Notes under the pieces: model-generated
Database searches by the model: none
What the model saw: only the letters and a program-made list of their open reading frames with translations
Told to the model about the DNA's origin: nothing
Translations under genes and position numbers: made by a program
NCBI RefSeq assembly: GCF_022869785.1
Contig: NZ_CP094997.1
Span: forward strand, 7,073,001 to 7,137,000
Source of the DNA: Dyadobacter chenwenxiniae
GTDB lineage: Bacteria; Bacteroidota; Bacteroidia; Cytophagales; Spirosomataceae
Direction of reading: 5' to 3'
DNA: 64,000 bases
Shown: positions 16,047 through 22,771 of the stretch, piece by piece
Position numbering within the stretch: position 1 is the first letter of the stretch
Layout: each line of letters starts with the position of its first letter

Positions 16047-18044
16047 ATGAAAATTTCTATCCGTCAACTAATTAGAAATTTAGCCATGAAAGGTTCCAGG
16101 GTAACCTCAGGTCTTATATTGATTTTTGGTTTGCTCGTACACGGTGCGTCTGCGCAGCAGTATGTAGACAATACGACAGTCACAGAAAATGATGAACTGA
16201 CAGCCGATGCGGAGGTCACTGGAAAGGATAATGCACTGGGTGCCCCGGGTGGTGGCGTTGCTACTATATCAGTGGAAGGCCTAACCGTTAATATCCTGGG
16301 AGAAACTATTAATGTCGCAAGTGATGGCGCACTAAATATGAATTTTAACCCCGGTATATCCGGGGGCGTTACAACCTATGTCCGGATCACTGATTTTACA
16401 ACGAATATAGTGGGTCTGGATCTTGACCAAATCGTGGGATTACTGGGATTACTCGATAATAGTGCGATTACCGCAACGTCCAACGGCGGACCAACGACCT
16501 CTAAACTTGTCCGAGATCCATCAGGAGCTTTATTTTTAGCAGTCACTCCATCCGGTGCATATACGCGGGTTAGTGTTGGATTGGATTTTGCGGGTATAGG
16601 AACCGTGGCTGTTGGTCAGGTTTCAATGGATATTGATCATGCGGTGGCTTACACAAATACCACCTTTGTGCCTTGCGAATCAGTAACACGTTTTACGAAT
16701 GCCGGTGCTGAATCCAATGGTATAAGTGTAGCCCTTACAAATGCACTGGTAAATCCGGAAAGGGCAATAGATGGCAGCATGGAAACTTATTCAGTGTTAA
16801 AGGCTTCTGAAGTAAGTGCGGTTGCAGGGACGTCCCAGGTAATCCGCTTTACAAAAACCCTACCGGGCACTACCGAAATCGTTGCTACACTTTCTAAAAT
16901 CGGTTTGTTGGCTGATGTAACCTTGTTGTCCAATATAAGGATTCAGGCGAGGCTGGGCAACACGAGGGTGGGCACGGCGCGCACGCTTCAAAGTCTTCTC
17001 TTGGGTCTGACCTTGCTTGATTTTGACAATTTGCAGCCTGCCACAGTGGCTTTTGCTCCGGGCGTAACCTTTGACGGGGTTGAAATCATTATAGAAGGCG
17101 TTGCAAATGTCCTTAATAGCTTAAATATTCACGAAGTAAGTGCGCGTTCACCTATCATATTTACGGGTGGTGACTTGCAGGTGTATGATGCCGGCGACAA
17201 CATTAACATAAATATCAGTTCTGCTACTGCGTATGCTTTGGACCCTCTTTATCCAATGTATCCAGCTCAACCAGGATTCACCATTGCCTGTGGAACGTCA
17301 ACTGATTACACATACAGACTTAAAGATGTTACACTGGTAAACGCAAGGACCACTGCCGGAACATTGCCTAATACATTAACCTTATCATTAGCCGGTGTCC
17401 TGTCTGGAAATGCCGCAGAGACTCAGGTAGGTGTATATTTCTTCGATGTGGAAGCACGTAATGCCTTTGGACAAACTGCGGTGACGACTTTTAAAATAAC
17501 CATTGAGCCATCATTGCCGGTTACGCTGGTAAGCTTCAAAGCTTCATCCGAAGGCCCGACGGCGCTGCTTTCCTGGTCGACTGCTTCTGAGACAAACAGT
17601 GACCGTTTTGACATCGAGCGTAGCCAGAATGGTAAAAAGTGGGAAAAAATCGGATCTGTGAAATCCAATCATGAAAGTGTGACACAGCATTTTTATTCTT
17701 TCCAGGATGCGCAGCCATTGGATGGCGAAAATCTTTACAGACTGAAAATGGTCGACCTGGATGAAACTTTCGCTTACAGCCATATTGAAAACCTGAAATT
17801 TGCCAGCACAGCATTCTTGTATCCGAATCCGGTCCGTAATACTGAAAACCTGAACCTGAACCTGACCGACTGGTCAAAAGTTAAGCAGGTAAAAGTGGTT
17901 AATGCGCTTGGTAAAACCGTTTTTGAAGCCTCGAATGCATTGAGCACAGGCATCAGCACCCGTAACCTGAACTCCGGCACATATGTTGTCCAGGTTATTC
18001 ATACCAATGGCACAATATCTGCGCATAGATTTGTGAGACAATAG
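16047..18044 (+). CDS. Secreted protein with type IX secretion sorting domain
   Basis: A 665-residue exported protein. A signal peptide ends near LVHGASAQQ (about residue 36); ATG 16086 is an alternative start with a shorter n-region. Residues about 40-400 are strand-rich repeats without a catalytic motif that I recognise. A putative immunoglobulin/cadherin-like segment (about 400-488) leads to LPVTLVSFKASSEGPTALLS, a linker-domain motif very common in Cytophagales secreted proteins, then a fibronectin-like domain with FDIERSQNGKKWEKIGSV. The last 75 residues are a type A sorting domain: FLYPNPVRN, ...VKVVNALGKTVFEA..., LNSGTYVVQVIHTNG, HRFVRQ. T9SS would export it across the outer membrane and attach it to the surface or release it. 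The ligand or function of the body is unknown. A strong terminator follows. Confidence 0.9.
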   Translation: MKISIRQLIRNLAMKGSRVTSGLILIFGLLVHGASAQQYVDNTTVTENDELTADAEVTGKDNALGAPGGGVATISVEGLTVNILGETINVASDGALNMNFNPGISGGVTTYVRITDFTTNIVGLDLDQIVGLLGLLDNSAITATSNGGPTTSKLVRDPSGALFLAVTPSGAYTRVSVGLDFAGIGTVAVGQVSMDIDHAVAYTNTTFVPCESVTRFTNAGAESNGISVALTNALVNPERAIDGSMETYSVLKASEVSAVAGTSQVIRFTKTLPGTTEIVATLSKIGLLADVTLLSNIRIQARLGNTRVGTARTLQSLLLGLTLLDFDNLQPATVAFAPGVTFDGVEIIIEGVANVLNSLNIHEVSARSPIIFTGGDLQVYDAGDNININISSATAYALDPLYPMYPAQPGFTIACGTSTDYTYRLKDVTLVNARTTAGTLPNTLTLSLAGVLSGNAAETQVGVYFFDVEARNAFGQTAVTTFKITIEPSLPVTLVSFKASSEGPTALLSWSTASETNSDRFDIERSQNGKKWEKIGSVKSNHESVTQHFYSFQDAQPLDGENLYRLKMVDLDETFAYSHIENLKFASTAFLYPNPVRNTENLNLNLTDWSKVKQVKVVNALGKTVFEASNALSTGISTRNLNSGTYVVQVIHTNGTISAHRFVRQ

Positions 18045-18068
18045 TCCTGTTCAGCACGATACACATAC

Positions 18069-18101
18069 AAACCGCTGGTTTTAACCAGCGGTTTGTTTTT
18101 G
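18069..18101 (+). terminator. Rho-independent terminator after the T9SS cargo gene
   Basis: Perfect 12-base arms AAACCGCTGGTT (18069-18080) and AACCAGCGGTTT (18083-18094) are followed by GTTTTTGTTTG. It lies 24 bases after the stop. Confidence 0.9.
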
Positions 18102-18160
18102 TTTGTAACACTATCGCGTCAAAAAAAAACGACATGAATAAATTTGCAGCTACGTATCGG

Positions 18161-18168
18161 TATATTTG
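18161..18168 (+). promoter_or_regulatory. Candidate -7 element TATATTTG
   Basis: TATATTTG matches TAnnTTTG and lies 37 bases before ATG 18206. A second match, TAAATTTG, is at 18139-18146. The spacing to an upstream TTTG (18143) is only 14 bases, so the -33 element is doubtful. Confidence 0.45.
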
Positions 18169-18205
18169 CGTTTAACAGCATCACAAAAACGATAACAATA
18201 CATAT

Positions 18206-18706
18206 ATGGCAGGAAGAAGAGGCAAAAAAGCCAAGTTCAAGAAGTTCTTTATTCCTTTATTAAAATGGGTCAGCGCCATAGTTCCCGTTTGCGCATTCAT
18301 TTACATCCTTTACTACTACAAGCAATTCGATTTCCTCAAAGAGAAGCCGGTAGTCAAATCCAAAACAGAAGTGCTCAGCCAGGCCGACTCACTGAGTGCC
18401 GTTGGTGCTGAGAATAAGGAGAAACTGATCGCAAAAATCAAAATCCTTGAAAACGAATGGCATTCTGTGGGCGGGATTGCGATTCACAGCATGGTTATCG
18501 AAAACAATTCCGATGCGACGATTAAGAATATTGAGGTGGAATTCAAGTACTTGTCGGATACACAGGCGATTATTACTTCAAAAATCGTAACCATCAAAAC
18601 ACCGCTTCCTTCCAAAAAGGCAACAAAAGTGTCCGGAGTAAGCGTGGGTTATGTGAATAATTCTGTGGTGGGTTGCGATACGAAAGTGGTGAATGCAGTC
18701 ATTTGA
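18206..18706 (+). CDS. Single-pass membrane protein of unknown function (FxLYD-like ectodomain)
   Basis: A 166-residue protein with a very basic N-terminus (MAGRRGKKAKFKKFF), one membrane segment at about 17-40 (LLKWVSAIVPVCAFIYILYY), and an outside domain. The domain has strands WHSVGGIAIHSMVIENNSD, IKNIEVEFKYLSD and SKIVTIKTPLPSKKATKVSG. This is the pattern of a small immunoglobulin-like FxLYD fold, in which a polypeptide-backbone-rich beta-sandwich sits on a membrane anchor. No catalytic motif is seen. A hairpin with a short T tract starts 2 bases after the stop, so it is probably transcribed alone. Function unknown. Confidence 0.75.
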   Translation: MAGRRGKKAKFKKFFIPLLKWVSAIVPVCAFIYILYYYKQFDFLKEKPVVKSKTEVLSQADSLSAVGAENKEKLIAKIKILENEWHSVGGIAIHSMVIENNSDATIKNIEVEFKYLSDTQAIITSKIVTIKTPLPSKKATKVSGVSVGYVNNSVVGCDTKVVNAVI

Positions 18707-18707
18707 T

Positions 18708-18734
18708 ATCATGCCTTGGATAAGGCATGATTTT
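18708..18734 (+). terminator. Hairpin terminator immediately after the FxLYD-like gene
   Basis: Perfect 10-base arms ATCATGCCTT (18708-18717) and AAGGCATGAT (18722-18731) surround a GGAT loop, with TTTT (18731-18734) following. The T tract is short. Its position argues that the next gene starts downstream at 18771 rather than at 18693. Confidence 0.6.
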
Positions 18735-18770
18735 CATCAGCAAGAAGCAAACGATTTACTCAATATAACC

Positions 18771-19145
18771 ATGGCGGATCAGGAGTCAACAATACAGAAT
18801 CTTTATAAGATACAAGATTTTCTGTTTCAATACGAAGGAATCGGAAAGAGGCCGGAATATGATGAAAACCAAAAGGTCTATCTCGAGATACTGAAATTGC
18901 TGGCAGACGACAAAGGACTGCATTTTATCAGTAAGGAATTGAGCGATCCGGAGATCACATTCGAGAGTACATTAAACCGTTGGAACCCGATCCTGACCTT
19001 CCTTATTACTGATGCACTTTCACAGTTGGAGCCGGATAAAAAACACAAGCTGTTTTCAAAGAAAATCACTGATATGACCGGGTATGAATTCCGCGAATAT
19101 CTGGGCTATCTGCAAGAGGATAATGTGGTAAAAAGCGGATTTTAG
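18771..19145 (+). CDS. Small hypothetical cytoplasmic protein
   Basis: From ATG 18771 this encodes 124 residues (MADQESTIQNLYKIQDFLFQ...). It is mostly helical and charged, with no signal peptide, membrane segment or recognised domain. It contains LEILKLLADDKGLHFISKEL, a Trp-containing turn (LNRWNPILTFLITDALSQLE) and a C-terminal EFREYLGYLQEDNVVKSGF. An in-frame ATG at 18693 exists, but that frame crosses the upstream stop and terminator hairpin, so I prefer 18771. Reading frame and codon use look normal. Function unknown. Confidence 0.65.
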   Translation: MADQESTIQNLYKIQDFLFQYEGIGKRPEYDENQKVYLEILKLLADDKGLHFISKELSDPEITFESTLNRWNPILTFLITDALSQLEPDKKHKLFSKKITDMTGYEFREYLGYLQEDNVVKSGF

Positions 19146-19224
19146 CGGTTGATATTCCCCACTTTTCGCCGCTTAACTACCTGCAATTCTACAAGTTTGC
19201 TCAAAATAGTGTGTCAGGATCCGG

Positions 19225-19252
19225 TTGACAAGTGAAGTGCCTCTGGTACGAT
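19225..19252 (+). promoter_or_regulatory. Sigma70-like TTGACA / TACGAT pair
   Basis: TTGACA (19225-19230) and TACGAT (19247-19252) are 16 bases apart, upstream of a small membrane-protein gene. This resembles a classical proteobacterial promoter rather than the TAnnTTTG type of Bacteroidota, so it may be chance. Confidence 0.25.
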
Positions 19253-19261
19253 TATTTTTCC

Positions 19262-19293
19262 TGATTAGTCAAACACTTAAATCTGACTAATCA
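19262..19293. promoter_or_regulatory. Perfect 10-base inverted repeat before the 64-codon gene
   Basis: TGATTAGTCA (19262-19271) and TGACTAATCA (19284-19293) are exact reverse complements separated by 12 bases, ending 9 bases before ATG 19303. It could be an operator for a dimeric regulator or an RNA hairpin covering the ribosome site. Confidence 0.5.
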
Positions 19294-19302
19294 CTGGAAA
19301 TC

Positions 19303-19497
19303 ATGACGGAGCTACTTCAAAGTATATATGCAATCGGACCATATCTATTTACTCTTGTGCTGATCGGCGCGACCGTGTTTGGCGTATGGCTGATTACCCA
19401 GTTAAAGAAGTCACCAGGTCAGGATCAATTTATGGTGGGGGATGCAATGTTCCTGAAACGCAATGCAACCAGACTTAGGAAAATGGAATTGCATTAA
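19303..19497 (+). CDS. Small single-pass membrane protein
   Basis: A 64-residue frame (MTELLQSIYAIGPYLFTLVL...) with one strong hydrophobic segment at about residues 10-32 followed by a basic/polar tail (QLKKSPGQDQFMVGDAMFLK). It is preceded by an inverted repeat and followed 43 bases later by a perfect terminator, which together make a real one-gene transcription unit likely. There is no known family. It could be a small membrane regulator or an assembly factor; nothing in the neighbours indicates which. Confidence 0.6.
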   Translation: MTELLQSIYAIGPYLFTLVLIGATVFGVWLITQLKKSPGQDQFMVGDAMFLKRNATRLRKMELH

Positions 19498-19540
19498 TCC
19501 TGATGTAACGAGATCGCCTTAAAAATTAAAGCTCATATAT

Positions 19541-19566
19541 ATGCACAGTTCGCTGTGCATTTTTTT
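19541..19566 (+). terminator. Rho-independent terminator with UUCG tetraloop
   Basis: ATGCACAG-TTCG-CTGTGCAT (19541-19560) has a perfect 8-base stem and an exceptionally stable tetraloop, followed by six T. It ends the small membrane-protein transcript. Confidence 0.9.
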
Positions 19567-19792
19567 ATGCTATTGCAAAAAAAAACAACCCAAATACAAT
19601 GTATTCGGGTTGTCTGATTTTACTCAACGTTATTTGATAATCAGTTTCCTGACCATCACTAACAAATTTAACAAATTCTTTATTCAAAACATTATTTTTT
19701 ATTCAAGAAATAACATTTTTTATAGGGATGCGAAGTAAATTATTTTAAACTAAGCCTTTTAGGACTTCTCATTGCGTAAAATGGGCATAAAA
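19567..19792. other. AT-rich intergenic DNA without recognised gene
   Basis: It lies between a plus-strand terminator and the 3' end of the YfbU-family gene. Very AT-rich, with several A or T runs. A 65-codon frame here starts inside the terminator and has no protein-like features. I see no promoter, RNA or repeat. Confidence 0.4.
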
Positions 19793-20341
19793 TCACTCCT
19801 GTGCATTCTGAACGGCTTCTATGAATTTTTGCAAATCGGATAACGCGAAGGGGTTGCCGTGATCTTTTTCGTAATTTGAGTACACAGAAAGCATCTTATT
19901 GTATTTAATCATGCAGGAACTATTGTGTGATTTCAGTTGCCGTCCTTTGTACTCGCCGTGCTCGTCCATCCTGTCAACGAGGTAGGACATCATATAATAG
20001 TGCATGCCGCTATCCTGATCAAAACCCTCGAACTCTATCTCAGCAAGGTCGAGCAGCTCTTTTTCTTCATCAGATAACCGCTTGATCGACTCGTTAATTT
20101 GTCCATACATTTTCATAATGTTGGAAATTTCGGTGTAAACGCTGATCGGCACTTCCTCATAGAGCGTATTAAAAACTTTGGGATAAAGACCCGTGTAGCC
20201 TTTTTCGAGAATCTCAATCCGTTTTTCATTGATCTCCCTTTCTTTTTCGTCGCTGATTATCGACAATATTTTGCATTGGTTTATGAGCAATTGACGCTCG
20301 ATCAAAGAAATCGTTTCAGGAATCGTGGTGTTATTGGTCAT
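19793..20341 (-). CDS. YfbU-family protein
   Basis: A 182-residue soluble protein that matches the YfbU family over its length: an N-terminal ISLIERQLLINQCKILSII corresponding to the LSNQYKMM region of E. coli YfbU, then EKRIEILEKGYTGLYPKVFN, EISNIMKMYGQINESIKRL, EFEGFDQDSGMHYYMMSYLV and a C-terminal YNKMLSVYSNYE followed by FALSDLQKFIEAV. E. coli YfbU is about 164 residues and its function is poorly understood; overexpression has been linked to cell death. The gene stands alone, 60 bases downstream of its own AT-rich leader. It is unusual to see this family outside Proteobacteria, but I cannot measure how rare it is in Bacteroidota. Function unknown. Confidence 0.8.
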   Translation of the reverse strand: MTNNTTIPETISLIERQLLINQCKILSIISDEKEREINEKRIEILEKGYTGLYPKVFNTLYEEVPISVYTEISNIMKMYGQINESIKRLSDEEKELLDLAEIEFEGFDQDSGMHYYMMSYLVDRMDEHGEYKGRQLKSHNSSCMIKYNKMLSVYSNYEKDHGNPFALSDLQKFIEAVQNAQE

Positions 20342-20477
20342 TGTTTAAGCTTTTGGGGGCATTTGGTTAATTTTTGCTTATAAAGTTTAGTAATGTTTCT
20401 GATATTTGATCCATCAAAAGCATCTTTGCGTAATTTATAAATCTGTCATATATTTTCGCTGTCCGGATGCTCAATCC

Positions 20478-20660
20478 ATGAAAAGAAACTCACCCATGTC
20501 TGAAAATGCCAAGGCCATCCCGGAAAAGGAGACCGAGGAAAACCTCGACAAAATGGCGAAAAAATTGTCAAAAGAGTGGAGCAAGCCGTCTAAAACCGGT
20601 AAAGTCCCCGACTTGTCGTTTTCGAAATTTGAGGAAAAATTGAAGAATAAGGATCAGTAA
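20478..20660 (+). CDS. Small charged hypothetical protein
   Basis: A 60-residue frame from ATG 20478, or 54 from ATG 20496. It reads MKRNSPMSENAKAIPEKETE, then NLDKMAKKLSKEWSKPSKTG and ends LSFSKFEEKLKNKDQ. Highly charged, helical, no membrane segment and no known family. Its 3' end overlaps the convergent rarA gene by 7 bases. A short cytoplasmic protein is plausible because codon use is regular, but evidence beyond the open frame is weak. Confidence 0.5.
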   Translation: MKRNSPMSENAKAIPEKETEENLDKMAKKLSKEWSKPSKTGKVPDLSFSKFEEKLKNKDQ

Positions 20661-21925
20661 CCATACCAGTCACCCCACCAGTGCTGCAATTTTTTGCGGA
20701 TTTCCTCTTCCCGGGCATTTAATCCGGGTTCAAAAACCTTCTTTCCTTTCAACTCATCAGGCATGAAGTTCTGCTTGGCAAAATTTCCTTCAAACTCGTG
20801 TGAATATTTATATTCTTTGCCATACCCGATCTGCTTCATCAGCTTGGTCGGTGCATTGCGTAAATGCAGCGGAACGGGTAAATGTGCCGTGTTTTTTGCA
20901 AGCTCAATCGCGTCGCCAATGGCCATGTAACTGGCATTGCTTTTGGGAGATGTTGCGAGATAAATGGCTACTTGTGAGAGGATTATGCGACATTCCGGAT
21001 AGCCGATCACATTCACGGCCTGCATGCAGGCATTGGCCATAATCATTGCCGTTGGGTTGGCATTTCCAATGTCTTCCGATGCCATAATCAGCATTCGGCG
21101 GGCGATGAAAGACGGGTCTTCACCAGCCACAATCATACGGGCCATCCAGTAAACGGCCCCGTTCGGATCGCTGCCACGCAAAGATTTGATGAATGCAGAA
21201 ATGATGTCATAATGTTGCTCGCCTGATTTGTCGTAACGCGCAATGTTCTGCTGCGCGACTTCGGTTACCCATTCATCGGTGATCACAATGTCCTTTTCCT
21301 CGCCTTTTCCTAAAATCACCAGTTCCAGGAGATTGAGCAACTTTCGTCCGTCCCCGCCGGAAAGGCGCATCAGTGCATCATACGACTCAAAAGTGACGTT
21401 CTTTTCCTTCAAAAACTGATCTTTCGCAAGCGCTCGCTCAATAAGTTGTTTCAATTCTTTTTCACCAAAAGCTTCCAGAATGTAGATCTGGCTTCGTGAT
21501 AAAAGGGCCGAATTGATTTCAAAAGAAGGATTTTCAGTGGTCGCACCGATTAATGTAACCTGTCCTTTTTCCACAGCACCCAGCAACGCATCCTGCTGAC
21601 TTTTGTTATAACGGTGAATTTCATCAATAAATAAAATGGCCGGAAACAAGCCGGATGGTCGGGCCAGGACTTCCCGTAAATCCTTCACGCCCGAACTGAT
21701 CGCGCTGAGGTTATAAAATTGTCTTTTTGTGGTTTCGGCAATGAGCAATGCCAATGTTGTTTTTCCAACTCCGGGAGGCCCCCAAAAGATCATGGAAGGA
21801 ATTGTATTTTGTAAAATTGCCCTGCGTAACGGGCCGTTTGGGCCTAATAATTTTTCCTGGCCTACAAAATCATCCAGGGTTCTCGGGCGAAGACGTTCAG
21901 CTAGCGGCGTGGAGTTCAGCGACAT
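20654..21925 (-). CDS. rarA: Replication-associated recombination protein A (AAA+ ATPase)
   Basis: A 423-residue RarA/MgsA/WRNIP1-family ATPase that acts at stalled replication forks together with SSB and RecA. Seen in order: LAERLRPRTLDDFVGQEKLL, Walker A WGPPGVGKTTLA, Walker B AILFIDEIHRYNKSQQDALL, sensor-1 LIGATTENPSFEINSALLSR, the sensor-2 region LSGGDGRKLLNLLELV, and the C-terminal family part YDIISAFIKSLRGSDPNGAV followed by WMARMIVAGEDPSFIARRM. Length agrees with E. coli RarA (447) and Bacillus RarA (about 420). It lies 102 bases downstream of the ECF sigma gene, with a minus-strand terminator between, so it has its own promoter. Confidence 0.97.
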   Translation of the reverse strand: MSLNSTPLAERLRPRTLDDFVGQEKLLGPNGPLRRAILQNTIPSMIFWGPPGVGKTTLALLIAETTKRQFYNLSAISSGVKDLREVLARPSGLFPAILFIDEIHRYNKSQQDALLGAVEKGQVTLIGATTENPSFEINSALLSRSQIYILEAFGEKELKQLIERALAKDQFLKEKNVTFESYDALMRLSGGDGRKLLNLLELVILGKGEEKDIVITDEWVTEVAQQNIARYDKSGEQHYDIISAFIKSLRGSDPNGAVYWMARMIVAGEDPSFIARRMLIMASEDIGNANPTAMIMANACMQAVNVIGYPECRIILSQVAIYLATSPKSNASYMAIGDAIELAKNTAHLPVPLHLRNAPTKLMKQIGYGKEYKYSHEFEGNFAKQNFMPDELKGKKVFEPGLNAREEEIRKKLQHWWGDWYGY

Positions 21926-21970
21926 TCAATTGGTCTTATTTCTGTTTGTTAATGATCGTAAATATTTAAC

Positions 21971-22000
21971 AAAAAAAGCGTGGCTTAGTTCGCCACGCTT
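21971..22000 (-). terminator. Minus-strand rho-independent terminator after the ECF sigma gene
   Basis: On the minus strand AGCGTGGC (21999-21992), a 7-base loop, and GCCACGCT (21984-21977) are followed by a run of seven T (21977-21971). It begins 29 bases after the sigma-factor stop. Confidence 0.9.
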
Positions 22001-22027
22001 TCAATGCAAAGATGTTGTAAGAAAATA

Positions 22028-22609
22028 TCAGAAGGTTAGCCTGTCCAGCGTCATTTGCTTTTTAAGGTTGCCTAATGCACCAAAAACCAGGTTATAAACA
22101 GACTGAATGTTGATTTTCATCAAATCTGCAATTTCGTGGTTATTCAAATTCATGTAAAATTTCAGAAAGATGGCCTCGCGCTGGCGGCGTGGAAGCCCGT
22201 TGATGGCTACGTTTAAATGCTGATTGGTTGATTCAAATTCTTCCTCAGAAATCAGGTGATTTTCGTGAGAAGGCGTGTTGATATGCCAGTATTCAACCGG
22301 TATATCTTCGTTGCTTGTATGCTTTTGTTGCGCATTCAAATGGCGAACTAACTTTCTTTTGATCGACGCCATAAGATAAAACCGAACGGAAGTGGTGTCA
22401 CCCAGCGTCATTCGGTTTTTCCAGAGTTCTACGAACAAGTCATGAATGCAATCCTTAATCAGTGGTTTGTCAATCGTAAACTGAGAACAATACTGATACA
22501 AAATGTGAACGTAAGAGCGGTACAGGCATGCATAAGCATTTTCATCGCCTTTTCTGAACTGATCCCAAAAACAGAGTTCTTCTTCTTGCTTGTAGCGTAG
22601 GTGAGCCAT
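22028..22609 (-). CDS. ECF RNA polymerase sigma factor
   Basis: From ATG 22609 it is 194 residues (MAHLRYKQEEELCFW...); an upstream in-frame ATG at 22654 would add 15 residues with no domain content. Region 2 is FRKGDENAYACLYRSYVHIL then DCIHDLFVELWKNRMTL. Region 4 is LPRRQREAIFLKFYMNLNNH then EIADLMKINIQSVYNLVFGA, a normal sigma4 helix-turn-helix. In Bacteroidota such factors are usually paired with a FecR-type anti-sigma gene and a SusC/SusD pair, but none is adjacent here. The regulon and activating signal are therefore not readable. It is followed by a strong terminator, so it is transcribed alone. Confidence 0.93.
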   Translation of the reverse strand: MAHLRYKQEEELCFWDQFRKGDENAYACLYRSYVHILYQYCSQFTIDKPLIKDCIHDLFVELWKNRMTLGDTTSVRFYLMASIKRKLVRHLNAQQKHTSNEDIPVEYWHINTPSHENHLISEEEFESTNQHLNVAINGLPRRQREAIFLKFYMNLNNHEIADLMKINIQSVYNLVFGALGNLKKQMTLDRLTF

Positions 22610-22771
22610 TGTTTGGAAAGGATTTTGATTGGGGTTAGGAATTGATATATGCAATAAGGGTCATTATTACACTTGTAAATATATTTATAAAAAAACGTAT
22701 TAAAAAAATATTTTCGTCAGAAAATTATATTTCAAAGGTCAATGTTACCATTTTGTTAAGAATGTAACTAT

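Noticed and set aside
19225..19252. Sigma70 promoter as firm annotation
   Set aside because: Bacteroidota primary sigma factors use a different consensus, so this is listed only at low confidence.
19541..19738. 65-codon frame after the small membrane gene
   Set aside because: Starts inside a rho-independent terminator and encodes AT-driven composition.
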